Shown in pieces: positions 36,865-45,895 of a stretch of 64,000 nucleotides of DNA (positions within the stretch are counted from its first letter, which is position 1; every line of letters starts with the position of its first letter). The notes beneath the pieces are model-generated. The model saw only the letters and a program-made list of their open reading frames with translations. It ran no database searches and had not been told where the DNA came from. The DNA is from an uncultured Alphaproteobacteria bacterium (GTDB lineage Bacteria > Pseudomonadota > Alphaproteobacteria > Micavibrionales > UBA1664): positions 1 to 64,000 of the forward strand of contig CALSUG010000001.1 of assembly GCA_943789475.1 (NCBI GenBank), read 5' to 3'. The translations under genes were made by a program, and so were the position numbers.

Positions 36865-36941
36865 CGACTTATTTAAGTCGGTTAAGTTTAAACGCGCCCA
36901 CCTAACCCATTGATTTCGTTCATTCCGACTTAAACGACTTA
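36865..36941. repeat. CGACTTA palindrome cluster upstream of upp
   Basis: The perfect 16-bp palindrome CGACTTATTTAAGTCG at 36865-36880 is followed by two direct CGACTTA copies at 36926-36932 and 36935-36941. They lie between upp and the tgt 3' end and could be an operator array for upp or part of a transcription-termination region. No T-run follows. Confidence 0.45.
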
Positions 36942-37025
36942 GGTTTTTAATTTCTAATTATAAAAACGCATTCATAACGTTGATGGAATGATTATACATC
37001 AACACCAACGAGGCATGTAAATTAA

Positions 37026-38216
37026 CTAGTCAACCAACCATTCTTTTTCCAATTGATCCAATGTGCCATCCTTAATGCTCGCGCGGACTTCACGCATCAA
37101 CCTTGTCATTGTCGCGATATTATGCACGGACAAAATATGCGTTGCCAATGGTTCGTGTGATTTAATCAAGTGATGCAAATATCCCTTTGAAAATGTTTGT
37201 GAATAATAATGATCTTGTGTTTCATCCAACGGCGTTGGATCATCACGGAAACGACCATTACGCAAATTCATACGTTCGTTCGGCTCACCTTTTTTCAACG
37301 CCCAACCATGGCGTGCAATACGTGTTGGCGTCACACAATCAAATGTATCAATCCCCATACGCACACCTTTAAACACATCACGCATGGAACCAATTCCCAA
37401 TAAATGCACAGGGCGATCTTCGGGAACATTTGGCATACACCATGATACGACCTCGTCATAAATTTGATCGACCGTCACACCAAGTGATCCACCGATTGCG
37501 GTTCCAAAAAATGGTTGAGATGATACAAAATCACAAGATGCCTTGCGTAAATCTTCATACACGCCACCTTGCACAATACCGTACAACCCTTGTGATCCAT
37601 CGGCACCGCGTTTGAATTCCTCGAGTGAACGCATCTCCCAACGGTGAGACATCTCCATCGATTTCGCCATATAATCACGATCAAGGTGATATGGTGGACA
37701 TTCATCCAAACAATAAATTAAATCCGCGCCAATTTTACGTTGGGCATCGATTGAACTCTCTGGTGTTAGAATAAATTTTGATCCATCGATGTACGATTTG
37801 AAGACTGCGCCCTCTTCAGTAATGTCCAATAATAATTTTTCTTTTGGATTTTGCTTACGACGACCTTTAATTTCGTCTGCGACGGTCCCCTCACCAAAGG
37901 CAAAGATTTGGAATCCTCCGCTATCCGTCATCATTGGACCTGTCCACCCCGTCATGCCGTGTGCGCCACCTAATTTTTCAACGATGTCTGCGCCAGGTTG
38001 TACGACCAAGTGGTATGTGTTGACCAAATGAATGTCCGCGCCCGCCTCTGCCGCTTGTTTAGATGTCATACAGCGCAACGCGGCCTTTGTACCACAAAAG
38101 ATATAATTGGGCGTTTCAATCGTACCGTGCGGTGTTTTCAACTTTGCGATTCGCGCACGTGATTTAGGATCTTTAAATTCGATATCGAATGAGTGATTAG
38201 GATACAGATCAGACAT
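37026..38216 (-). CDS. tgt: tRNA-guanine transglycosylase-like protein without zinc cysteines
   Basis: A 396-residue TIM-barrel enzyme. Catalytic and binding elements are present: VNTYHLVVQPG, MMTDSGGFQIFAF with the base-proton Asp, LDECPPYHLDRD, GLYGIVQGGVYEDLR and FDCVTPTRIARHG with the nucleophilic Asp. The C-terminal zinc site is altered: canonical CDCYTC is replaced by QDHYYS (in LDETQDHYYSQTFSKGYLHHL). The specificity loop GGLAVGE also reads GGSLGV. It would exchange guanine-34 for preQ1 in tRNA Asp, Asn, His and Tyr, if active. The variation is more than usual drift. Confidence 0.85.
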   Translation of the reverse strand: MSDLYPNHSFDIEFKDPKSRARIAKLKTPHGTIETPNYIFCGTKAALRCMTSKQAAEAGADIHLVNTYHLVVQPGADIVEKLGGAHGMTGWTGPMMTDSGGFQIFAFGEGTVADEIKGRRKQNPKEKLLLDITEEGAVFKSYIDGSKFILTPESSIDAQRKIGADLIYCLDECPPYHLDRDYMAKSMEMSHRWEMRSLEEFKRGADGSQGLYGIVQGGVYEDLRKASCDFVSSQPFFGTAIGGSLGVTVDQIYDEVVSWCMPNVPEDRPVHLLGIGSMRDVFKGVRMGIDTFDCVTPTRIARHGWALKKGEPNERMNLRNGRFRDDPTPLDETQDHYYSQTFSKGYLHHLIKSHEPLATHILSVHNIATMTRLMREVRASIKDGTLDQLEKEWLVD

Positions 38217-38250
38217 TTAATTGAGCTTTCTTATATTTAACTTCAAACAA

Positions 38251-38277
38251 AACAAAACCCCGTAAAACGGGGTCTTA
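38251..38277 (-). terminator. Intrinsic terminator downstream of rpmB
   Basis: On the minus strand, CCCC-GTTTTAC-GGGG is followed by TTTTGTTTT. It lies just beyond rpmB and upstream of tgt, so the two are separately transcribed. Confidence 0.75.
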
Positions 38278-38304
38278 TCAAAATAATATGCATTCGCGCA
38301 ATAA

Positions 38305-38598
38305 TTATGCTGCCGCAGCTTCTTTTTTTGCAACAACTTGTTTGCGCACTGGACGAAGGCTTGCTTCTAATTTAGTTGGCGCTGTGTCCAATAACCATGC
38401 ATCAAATCCACCTTTGTGTTCCAATGTACGAAGACCAGCCGCCGTTACTTTAATCTTAAAGAATTTTTCCAAAGACTCACTATAAACGCGTGTTTCTGTT
38501 AGGTTTGGCAAAAATTTACGGCGTGTTTTATTATTTGCGTGGGATACGTTATTTCCCGAAACAACACCTTTATTTGTTACAACACAACGACGTGACAT
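38305..38598 (-). CDS. rpmB: 50S ribosomal protein L28
   Basis: A 97-residue basic protein: SRRCVVTNKGVVSGNNVSHANNKTRRKFLPNL is the L28 core, followed by RVYSESLEKFFKIKVTAAGLRTLEHKGGFDAWL. The C-terminal extension rich in Lys and Ala is usual for alphaproteobacteria. The zinc-type CXXC is absent. It is monocistronic with its own terminator. Confidence 0.95.
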   Translation of the reverse strand: MSRRCVVTNKGVVSGNNVSHANNKTRRKFLPNLTETRVYSESLEKFFKIKVTAAGLRTLEHKGGFDAWLLDTAPTKLEASLRPVRKQVVAKKEAAAA

Positions 38599-38717
38599 TT
38601 TAATATTCCTTATATTTATAATTCAATTCTTGGCGGACAATACGCAAAAATAAAATGCATGTCAACAAAATGCTTTTCAAAACACTATTATTTCGCCTTC
38701 ATTTATAACAAAAACGA

Positions 38718-40052
38718 TTATGAGGACACTTTTTCTAAAGACCTCAAGATATCCAGTACAGATTGAGAGTGCAATTCAACTTGCTTTATCTCCTCTAGTG
38801 CAGCATCAACTCGCCCTGCATTAAAATGTTTAACCGCCTCAACACCATGCGCATGGACCTTTTCATGCGGCACAACAAGATCTTGAAATTTTCTATTATT
38901 TAAATATGCAGGATCTGAAACCTTATCATACCACTTACCCAAACGGCATGAATGATGATCCGCTAATTCATCTGCATTCAACCCCTCTTTTCCAACAACC
39001 ATATTAACAAGTCGCTTTTTCCACAACACGTGATCAGATTGCGCTAATTTAACAATCTTTCCCTCGATATTTAAATCCGATAGGCGATTAATTTGTTCTG
39101 TTATCATATTTTCAACAACGGACATCGAATCAACAATTTTTTCAATACCATCAACGCTCTTCGTACTACTAAGCGCAATATCTGATATACCATCTGACAC
39201 TTCATTTGCCGCCTGGGCCTGCTCTTGCAATGTTCTAGAAATATTTTGCGTTTCCGTTGTCACACTATCTGTCTTGTTACGAATAGATCCTATTTTTTCA
39301 AATAAGGCCCCCATTGATTCACGACCACCTGATACCGCATCTAAACTATTATTCATCGATTGCGTGATTGATGTCATTTCATCTCTTAATTCCAATATAA
39401 TATTTGAAATTTCTTCCGTTGCCTCTGCTGTGTGTGCGGACAACACCTTTACCTCATTTGCAACAACCGCAAACCCTTTACCGGCCTCCCCAGCTCTGGC
39501 TGCCTCAATTGTCGCATTCAATGCCAACAAATTTGTTTGTGATGATATTTTTTTAATCGTTCCTAAAATATCCGTAATATTATCTGATAGTGCATTTAGA
39601 TTACTAATACGTGATGATGTTTCCGAAACGGCATCCCCAATTTGTTCCATATTGTTTTGCACGTCACGGCAGGATTTCTCCCCCTCAACACTTGATGATT
39701 GCGCGTCTCTTGCTTGATCAGAGATATTACTTCCATAATTTCCAATTTCACGCACCGTTGCTGTCATCTGTTCGCCGGCTGCCGCAATCGATTGAGCCTT
39801 ATGATTGACTTCTCTAAGATCGTAAAACATTTGTGCCGAAAACACCGCCGTTTCATTGGCCTCAACAGATAGGGAAACAACATTATCCAAATCCGCCACC
39901 GATTTTTCTTGTAAAGTAATTCTCAATTTATTCAATGCTTGAGATATTTTGTCTTCTCCCATTACTTTTTGAGAGTAATCTCCTGCTATCAAAGAATTTA
40001 AAAAATTTAAAACTTCACTATTATCTTCCATTACTGTCTTCCCCATAAACAT
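38718..40052 (-). CDS. Cytoplasmic methyl-accepting chemotaxis protein with CZB domain
   Basis: A 444-residue protein without TM helices. The signalling hairpin tip is [35 protein letters not shown] near residues 170-205. The C-terminus is a CZB zinc-binding domain: [29 protein letters not shown] with the CxxxG motif, and [18 protein letters not shown] supplying His ligands. CZB receptors sense zinc- or redox-linked signals such as hypochlorous acid and feed CheA. This implies a chemotaxis system elsewhere. An alternative start lies at M4. Confidence 0.9.
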   Translation of the reverse strand: MFMGKTVMEDNSEVLNFLNSLIAGDYSQKVMGEDKISQALNKLRITLQEKSVADLDNVVSLSVEANETAVFSAQMFYDLREVNHKAQSIAAAGEQMTATVREIGNYGSNISDQARDAQSSSVEGEKSCRDVQNNMEQIGDAVSETSSRISNLNALSDNITDILGTIKKISSQTNLLALNATIEAARAGEAGKGFAVVANEVKVLSAHTAEATEEISNIILELRDEMTSITQSMNNSLDAVSGGRESMGALFEKIGSIRNKTDSVTTETQNISRTLQEQAQAANEVSDGISDIALSSTKSVDGIEKIVDSMSVVENMITEQINRLSDLNIEGKIVKLAQSDHVLWKKRLVNMVVGKEGLNADELADHHSCRLGKWYDKVSDPAYLNNRKFQDLVVPHEKVHAHGVEAVKHFNAGRVDAALEEIKQVELHSQSVLDILRSLEKVSS

Positions 40053-40154
40053 ATATAAAAATACACCCTACGGAATTCGTAAAAAAATAAAAGCGTCTCG
40101 TGATACAATTGAATGTTTTTTTAGATTTGAATAAATCTATTTTCTAAGGATCAA

Positions 40155-40204
40155 TGGTGGGTGATAACGGGCTCGAACCGCTGACCCTCTCGGTGTAAAC
40201 GAGA
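40155..40204. repeat. Island attachment repeat (partial tRNA-Val copy)
   Basis: Fifty bases matching the 3' half of tRNA-Val (from CCA through the anticodon loop) at 47988-48037 in 48 of 50 positions, on the same strand. It lies 136 bp before the integrase start. It marks the left end of the 7.8-kb island; the right end is the intact tRNA-Val. Confidence 0.9.
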
Positions 40205-40320
40205 CAAACACCATATTCATACAAATTAATATCAATGTACAAACCTTTATAATCCTTGCTTTTGAAGGAAATACAGCATATCAATATATGTACAGAACTT
40301 TACAAAAATAGATAAAATTT

Positions 40321-40343
40321 GCGGCACCAATGAGGCACCAATG
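40321..40343 (+). promoter_or_regulatory. GGCACCAATG tandem repeats at the left island end
   Basis: GCGGCACCAATGAGGCACCAATG directly precedes and includes the integrase ATG. A similar CGGCACCAATGCGGCACC occurs at 47924-47941 next to the right att. Matching repeats just inside both ends are typical integrase arm-binding sites; this function is inferred. Confidence 0.5.
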
Positions 40344-41402
40344 ACTAAAAAAAATAAAGAAATATCAAAAAAATTACAAAATACTTTCACTTTTACGGTG
40401 TCACAGTTAAAAAAATTAGAAAAAAAATCCACTCGCGAGTACTATCACGACTCAAAGGAAGATGGCCTTACATTGTGCATCACTCCAGCTGGAACAATGA
40501 CCTTCTACATTCGCAAAAGATACAACGGAAAAGATGAACGATTTAGAATCGGTAAATTTCCTGACATCACCATCGAACAGGCTAGGAAAAAGGCACAAAC
40601 CATTAAAGGGCAGCTTGCTACAGGAGAAGACCCTATAGGCGATAAACGACGGTTACGAATAGATATTACATTTGGTGAAATGTTTGATCGCTATATTGAG
40701 GATTATGCCCAAAACCATACAAAAACATGGGAACAAGACATTGCAGACATTAATGGTAAAGCCTCTCACTGGCTAAAACGCAAAGCCTCAACCATTACAC
40801 ATGCCGAGATTGTAAAAATTCATAATCAGGTTGGAAAAGATCACGGAAAATATGCGGCAAATCGTTTCATAGAACGTCTAAATAGTATCTATAATCGCTC
40901 TATAAAATGGGAATGGCAGCATCCTAATCCTGTTACTGGAATCCAAAAATTTAAAACGCAGGCAAGAGAACGATTTTTAAATAAAGAAGAAGTTTCGTTT
41001 CTAGTACAATCATTAGAAGAAGATCACGATCAAACTGTCGTCGACTATATATGGCTCTCACTGTTTACTGGGGCGAGAAAAAGCAACATTCTATCCATGA
41101 AATGGGATGATATATATTTTGAAACGCAACAATGGAGAATGCCAGAGACTAAAAATGGCTCCCCTGTCACTATTCCCCTTATCCAGCGCGCGGTTCACCT
41201 GTTAGAGAAAAGAAAACGAGGAACCAACTCTAAATGGGTTTTTCCAAATGACACAAAGCAATCAAAAACAGGACATTATTCAAATCCGAAAAGAAGCTGG
41301 AAAAGAATTTTAATAAGAGCCCAAATTTTATCTTGGAAAAACAATGAAAAATACGCCTCTATCGCCGCCTTCAATCAAAGTATTTTAAAAGCATTGAAAT
41401 AA
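40341..41402 (+). CDS. int: P4-type tyrosine integrase, truncated C-terminus
   Basis: A 353-residue protein. Residues 10-95 are a P4-type (DUF4102) arm-binding domain (DSKEDGLTLCITPAGTMTFYI, RIGKFPDITIEQARKKAQ). The core-binding domain follows (DYAQNHTKTWEQDIADINGK). The catalytic domain has LFTGARKSNILSMKWDDI with the first Arg and TKNGSPVTIPL with the Lys. After SNPKRSWKRILIRA it diverges (ILSWKNNEKYASIAAFNQS) and stops. The HxLRR box, the second His and the Tyr nucleophile are missing, so it is probably inactive: an internal or 3' deletion of about 80 codons. The island is therefore likely fixed unless mobilised in trans. Confidence 0.85.
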   Translation: MTKKNKEISKKLQNTFTFTVSQLKKLEKKSTREYYHDSKEDGLTLCITPAGTMTFYIRKRYNGKDERFRIGKFPDITIEQARKKAQTIKGQLATGEDPIGDKRRLRIDITFGEMFDRYIEDYAQNHTKTWEQDIADINGKASHWLKRKASTITHAEIVKIHNQVGKDHGKYAANRFIERLNSIYNRSIKWEWQHPNPVTGIQKFKTQARERFLNKEEVSFLVQSLEEDHDQTVVDYIWLSLFTGARKSNILSMKWDDIYFETQQWRMPETKNGSPVTIPLIQRAVHLLEKRKRGTNSKWVFPNDTKQSKTGHYSNPKRSWKRILIRAQILSWKNNEKYASIAAFNQSILKALK

Positions 41403-41499
41403 AAATCCCCCAGCAGCTCTACTCGGGACTTATTCAAAACAATAATCCTTAATACCCACATAACGAAATTTAATCCCGTTATGAGAAAGGATATTAATA

Positions 41500-41694
41500 A
41501 TGAATGATAAACTATTAACACGAAAAGAAGCTGCCGATTATTTAGGAGTACCACCATCAACACTCGCTGTTTGGGCCTGCACAGGGCGATATGACCTTCC
41601 CTACATAAAAATTGGAGGTGTTATTCGCTATCAACTATCTGAAATTATCGCATTCACTGAACGTCATACGCGCAGACAATCTCAGGAAGGATAA
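41500..41694 (+). CDS. Excisionase-like HTH protein
   Basis: A 64-residue winged-helix/MerR-like DNA-binding protein: LLTRKEAADYLGVPPSTLAVWA, then the wing YIKIGGVIRYQLSEIIAFTERHT. This is the AlpA/Xis type typical of integrative islands, acting as directionality factor or transcription regulator. AAAGGA lies upstream of the ATG. It is followed by a second such gene after 8 bp. Confidence 0.8.
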   Translation: MNDKLLTRKEAADYLGVPPSTLAVWACTGRYDLPYIKIGGVIRYQLSEIIAFTERHTRRQSQEG

Positions 41695-41702
41695 GAAATT
41701 TC

Positions 41703-41891
41703 ATGAACATAGAAAAATATATGCGAATTGATCATGTCTGTCGTTACCTGAACAAATCACAAAGTACTTTATACCGTTGGCGCATTCAAGGAACTGGCCC
41801 CCAATATTATCAAATTGGTGGAATGGTTTACTACCTAAAAAATGATATTGACGATTGGCTCAATAAAACAGTCACAAAATCATGGTTCTAA
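41703..41891 (+). CDS. Second small HTH protein
   Basis: A 62-residue protein of the same excisionase-like fold: IDHVCRYLNKSQSTLYRWRIQG followed by the wing YYQIGGMVYYLKNDIDDWL. It is distinct in sequence from the preceding one. Tandem AlpA-like genes occur in islands with HUH or Rep genes and may form a lysis/lysogeny-like switch. Confidence 0.8.
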   Translation: MNIEKYMRIDHVCRYLNKSQSTLYRWRIQGTGPQYYQIGGMVYYLKNDIDDWLNKTVTKSWF

Positions 41892-41892
41892 A

Positions 41893-41923
41893 AATAAGGG
41901 AGGCACCTATCTCCCTTATTTTT
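41893..41923 (+). terminator. Intrinsic terminator after the HTH gene pair
   Basis: AATAAGGGAG and CTCCCTTATT pair perfectly over 10 bp around an 8-base loop, followed by TTTT. It ends the transcript of the two HTH genes. Confidence 0.85.
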
Positions 41924-42033
41924 CGCCTACAATTCGGTCATTTTAGTGCAAATAAATCAGCACTCTCAAAAAACATAAAAGTCACCAAAAACACTTGTAG
42001 AACAATACCTTGAGTGCGAGAAAGCATCATTCA

Positions 42034-42594
42034 ATGAAAACAGATCACTTATATAGTAATAATAAATATATACAAAACACACGTTCTCAACATTTGAACA
42101 ACAGTGCGGTTGATAAGATTACAGATGTAGCCTTTTATTTAGACAGCATTGATATGGGGTACAGTCATCACATTACGATAGATACGGAATACAATGGAAT
42201 ATCCAATACCCAACAATTTCTATCCTCTTTTCTCAACAAAATGTATAAATGGCATAAACGGCACAAAATCGTGTTTCACTATGTATGGGTGTTGGAGAAT
42301 GTTGGAGCAGTTGGCGTGCATGTTCACCTGCTTATTCACACCTGTACAAAGCACTTCGACAGACTAAATCAAAAAATATCAAATTGGTTACCATTTAAAC
42401 GCGATGATAATAAGAGAAACAAATATTCGAATATTAACATCTCATTGATATGGGATTTGGAGGGTATAATCTCATATATCTGCAAAGGGCTCGACAATTC
42501 AATACATCATGACCATGTTTATACAAAAAGTGGTCGAGGGTATCAGGGGCGCATTTATGGGCGACGATGGGGTATGTCACGATTGCAGATATGA
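42034..42594 (+). CDS. HUH endonuclease-like replication/mobilization protein
   Basis: About 186 residues from MKTDHLYSNN (the track begins at a TTG at 42010). Near residue 95 it has VHVHLLIH, the HUH metal-binding motif, after a beta-strand (HYVWVLENVGA). Near 145, ISYICKGLDN fits the Tyr-x-x-Lys motif that bears the nicking tyrosine. The order and size match small rolling-circle Rep proteins like those of filamentous phages and satellites. It could replicate or nick the island. A long hairpin follows the gene and could be an origin. Confidence 0.65.
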   Translation: MKTDHLYSNNKYIQNTRSQHLNNSAVDKITDVAFYLDSIDMGYSHHITIDTEYNGISNTQQFLSSFLNKMYKWHKRHKIVFHYVWVLENVGAVGVHVHLLIHTCTKHFDRLNQKISNWLPFKRDDNKRNKYSNINISLIWDLEGIISYICKGLDNSIHHDHVYTKSGRGYQGRIYGRRWGMSRLQI

Positions 42595-42629
42595 TGGCAA
42601 TACCCCCTTTTTTGCAGGTAAATTGAAAA

Positions 42630-42670
42630 ACAGTCCGTCATGCCCCTCAAAGGGCTAATGACGAGACTGT
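42630..42670. other. Long interrupted hairpin after the HUH gene
   Basis: ACAGTC-GTCAT-GCCC pairs with GGGC-ATGAC-GACTGT around loop CTCAAA with small bulges: about 15 pairs in 41 bases. T-rich sequence appears only about 30 bases later. It may be a terminator for the HUH gene or a rolling-circle origin. Confidence 0.5.
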
Positions 42671-42723
42671 CAATTTATCAAGAAAAAGCCCTGAGAATTT
42701 TTGTTTTTTTATAAAAGAAATAC

Positions 42724-43473
42724 CTAGGCCACATGTGCTTTTGCAGTTTTAGGAACAGGGAATTGTTTTTGCACCTCAAGACCATCAAAACGAGCAACAA
42801 TCTGCTTTAGACTCTGAACATGGGGAACCGCTGGTAATTTCGAAGGCAAAACATCCTTCTTTACCCATACCGCAGACATCCCTGCTTGCAAAGCAGGCAT
42901 CACATCTCTATCAAGATTATCGCCCAACATAACACACTCACTAGGGCTACACCCAACTTCATCCAGCGCACGCATCAACAATCCATTTGTTTTATGCACA
43001 CCCATTTTTGATGATGTGAACAAACGATCTACATATTCAGACAAACCCAAACGTTTTATAGTTAATTCTTGAGCATCATGTGGTCCTTCACTAACAACCA
43101 TGACATTCAGACCACTTTTTTTGCAGGCTTGTAAAATCTCGAGAGCCCCCTCTTTCAGAGTGAGAACTTGGGATAATGAATCATCATAGACATTTAGACA
43201 TTGATCCAAATGAATATGAGGCAATATAGAAAAGCGATCGAATAGTTTTTCAAATCTTTGGCGACGATAGAATACAGAAGGAATGTCCTCAACAAAGTGC
43301 GTTGACTGCCCCTCTTTTAAAATTGCCCCATACGCAGAGCGCATGTCATCGTGATACAAACCAAATTCTTCATGTAGATAATCATAGACCATTTCCATCG
43401 CCGCGCGTGAGGCAAGAGAAAATTCATGCAAAGTATCATCTAAATCAAAAGCAACCCAACGCACATCCGTCAT
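42724..43473 (-). CDS. HAD-superfamily phosphatase
   Basis: About 249 residues from MTDVRWVAFDLDDTLHEF (the track start at 43491 adds six). DLDDT is motif I; VMVVSEGPHD contains motif II; KMGVHKTNG holds the motif III Lys; LGDNLDRDVMPAL is motif IV. The helical cap at 25-100 is the C1 type. It dephosphorylates an unknown small metabolite. It begins 3 bp downstream of the sulfotransferase gene, so the pair is an operon; removing PAP or a sugar phosphate tied to the sulfation is a possible link (inference). Confidence 0.85.
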   Translation of the reverse strand: MTDVRWVAFDLDDTLHEFSLASRAAMEMVYDYLHEEFGLYHDDMRSAYGAILKEGQSTHFVEDIPSVFYRRQRFEKLFDRFSILPHIHLDQCLNVYDDSLSQVLTLKEGALEILQACKKSGLNVMVVSEGPHDAQELTIKRLGLSEYVDRLFTSSKMGVHKTNGLLMRALDEVGCSPSECVMLGDNLDRDVMPALQAGMSAVWVKKDVLPSKLPAVPHVQSLKQIVARFDGLEVQKQFPVPKTAKAHVA

Positions 43474-43493
43474 TATAAATTCTGTTTCCAAAG

Positions 43494-44348
43494 TTATTTA
43501 ATTCCATAACCTTGTACATCATTTCTACGTGTGTTTGCAAATTTTTTCGTTGTTTCCGCGTAAACCCTATTATAAATGGGCATTAAAACCTCGCTTATTT
43601 TTTGTCTATGCCCATCTGTCAAAAGACCGTGACTGGGAACATCATTGCGAATACCATCACTATTCATCAGTGTTGTAAAAATATCTTTTGGATTACGTTT
43701 TGTATAAATTTCTTTTTCTTTTGCATCACGATAAACAAAATTTGCGCCAAATTCGCTTTTAAAATCTAACATTTCAGGCACAAATTTAAGTCCCCAATCT
43801 TTACAAACAGCTCCAAAAACAACCTCTTGTGACTGGCGATCTTGCACCATGTATTCATAAGTATATGCCACTGTATCAGGACGAATAGAACGAGCATGTT
43901 CGTATGTATCTTCTAGTGTTTTGTAAGCAAGTATAAAGCTATCAATATCACCCCACCCTTTTGAGAGCCAACTGTCAAATTCATGCAATGGATTACGAAA
44001 CGTAAAAACAGGTCGGGCATCCATTATCTCTTGATTCGAGGGAAATACAGGAAAGTTACATTCATTTAACTCAGGAGTGCCCGTATGGCGGTCATTACCG
44101 TACTCTTCCTTACTAACAATCATTCTTGCACCACGCGCCTCAGCTTGTATTTTTACGGGATGTTCAGGATTATCAAATATAGAGTAATCAGGATTAAATG
44201 CTCTTGATGCGCTGGGAGTTTGACGTTCTGCCATATTTCCCATCAATACATTTCTACTTGTAACACTTATATCGGGGTGCTCCCCCATCACACGCATAAA
44301 CAACGTAGAACCAGAACGCGGCGCGGCAACAAATATTCTTAAATCCAT
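43494..44348 (-). CDS. Sulfotransferase-like protein
   Basis: About 284 residues from MDLRIFVAAPRSGSTLFMR. APRSGSTLF is the 5'-phosphosulfate-binding loop of PAPS-dependent sulfotransferases. The PVFTFRNPLHEFDSWLSKGW segment near 120 is the 3'-phosphate motif with RNP. It would transfer sulfate from PAPS to a carbohydrate, lipid or small molecule. It is followed by the HAD phosphatase. In an island of this size it may modify the cell surface; that is inference. Confidence 0.75.
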   Translation of the reverse strand: MDLRIFVAAPRSGSTLFMRVMGEHPDISVTSRNVLMGNMAERQTPSASRAFNPDYSIFDNPEHPVKIQAEARGARMIVSKEEYGNDRHTGTPELNECNFPVFPSNQEIMDARPVFTFRNPLHEFDSWLSKGWGDIDSFILAYKTLEDTYEHARSIRPDTVAYTYEYMVQDRQSQEVVFGAVCKDWGLKFVPEMLDFKSEFGANFVYRDAKEKEIYTKRNPKDIFTTLMNSDGIRNDVPSHGLLTDGHRQKISEVLMPIYNRVYAETTKKFANTRRNDVQGYGIK

Positions 44349-44417
44349 AATTTTCAACTCAAACAATTAATTTTCATAAAAATAACACGCTTAAGTTTAA
44401 ATTATGGTTAATAAAGA

Positions 44418-45797
44418 TTAAAAATTTACCACACCAGATGTTTCAGTAATAGCTGATAAAATTTGAATAGCTTCCTTACCCTCCAATTTGAACGCTCTGT
44501 ACTGTTTAAACAAATCCACCGTATCGATGCTAGACAGTTCTTTTCTCACTATAAAAGCCTCTAAATTTGATGGAAATGCCCTATCCCGATCAGACGGCAC
44601 AGTATCCAAAAATGTATTTAAGATCAAAAGCCCTTTAGGTTCTGTATTATTCCCCTCCAAAACATCTAAATCAAAATCTATGCTTTGCAAAAGATCACAA
44701 TATTCTTTTTGTAACGCACTACGATCTTTTGGCAATGTTTCATATGATTTTCCAACTTCTTCTACCCACTCTGCTGCTTGACGTACATTAGGTTTCCCAC
44801 AAGCTTTTTTAAGTCCCTTCACCTCTGCGACCAATAGCACTCCATTATAGTTAATCAGCAAATCAGCGGCACCATCTGGCCCCTTACAAACAGCACATCC
44901 CAATTCTTCAAAAAAGCTCTTAACAACATCTTCCAATGGAATACCCGTACCTGACAGCAATAACTTCCACCTTTGTAAATTTAATACCCTAGTTTCTAGC
45001 TCCTCTATTTCAGATTGTGTTTTTTCAAGTAAATCTTCTTTTTCAGATAAAGTTACTTTTGTGTCACCTTCATAAGGAGATTCATAAACATCACTCCATT
45101 CAGGCAGAGTAATAGATTGTTCCCCTTCTTCCAATAAATAGGCATCGCATACCTCATCTAAAAATTTCAAATATGGTATATATGAATCTTCATAGGATAA
45201 ATTTTGATGATTTATAAGAGGTGCATATAGTATGACCCCTTCATCATTATCCCTCTTCACAATTCCACCAACAGGCTTACCGCCATGTTTAGAGGTAAAC
45301 AAAACATCCATAGAAGGATGATTCAATATAACTTTATAATGTAGAAGAGACTCTATATCTGCGCTAATTCCAACACCTTTGGCATTTTTAAAATTAACAT
45401 TCATGCCTGTTTTACGAACTGGTTTAGCCTTACCGTAATGCATATTAGGTAAAATTTTATCATTTACTTCATCACACAGTATAATCAATTTTTTAGGATA
45501 CTTTAAAAAATCTGTTTCCAGCTCACGAAATTTTTTATCTAGCAATCTAGCAACTGTACCGAGTCCAATTTTACGATCATTATCGTAGTAATGATGTATG
45601 CTGTCATGAACACTCTCAATTTCCCAAAAAATTGTATCATATTCAGACAGATCACGATCACAGAAACAGCTATCATTTTCAACAAAGTAGTAGTCCCTTC
45701 CGATACACGTAAACATCATATGCTTCTTAAAAATACGTCTCTCTTCAGGCGTTTTTATCATTTCAGTCAAGCTAGCTAAATTTGTTTTTTTATCCAT
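44418..45797 (-). CDS. Predicted PD-(D/E)XK-type nuclease/defence protein
   Basis: About 459 residues from MDKKTNLASLTEMIK (the track start adds 20). A mostly alpha/beta N-terminal region of about 260 residues without known motifs is followed by a coiled coil (EDLLEKTQSEIEELETRVLNLQRW), then a restriction-endonuclease-like core: FFEELGCAV, GPDGAADLLINYNGVLLVAEVKG with the D...ExK pattern near residue 330-345. Genes of this layout often occur in defence islands. The target is unknown; no methyltransferase is nearby. It is transcribed from its own promoter region beside the 133-bp element. Confidence 0.6.
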   Translation of the reverse strand: MDKKTNLASLTEMIKTPEERRIFKKHMMFTCIGRDYYFVENDSCFCDRDLSEYDTIFWEIESVHDSIHHYYDNDRKIGLGTVARLLDKKFRELETDFLKYPKKLIILCDEVNDKILPNMHYGKAKPVRKTGMNVNFKNAKGVGISADIESLLHYKVILNHPSMDVLFTSKHGGKPVGGIVKRDNDEGVILYAPLINHQNLSYEDSYIPYLKFLDEVCDAYLLEEGEQSITLPEWSDVYESPYEGDTKVTLSEKEDLLEKTQSEIEELETRVLNLQRWKLLLSGTGIPLEDVVKSFFEELGCAVCKGPDGAADLLINYNGVLLVAEVKGLKKACGKPNVRQAAEWVEEVGKSYETLPKDRSALQKEYCDLLQSIDFDLDVLEGNNTEPKGLLILNTFLDTVPSDRDRAFPSNLEAFIVRKELSSIDTVDLFKQYRAFKLEGKEAIQILSAITETSGVVNF

Positions 45798-45895
45798 ATT
45801 AATCATTCCATTTATTTTAATAAAAACATAAACCGTTGAATTTTCAATAACAACCATTTACAACTTTTATTGAGCTTTATTTAAAAGCTTGGGGC

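Noticed and set aside
40155-40204. Second tRNA-Val gene
   Set aside because: Only the 3' half matches; the acceptor 5' strand, D-arm and half of the anticodon arm are missing, so it is an att repeat and not a working tRNA.
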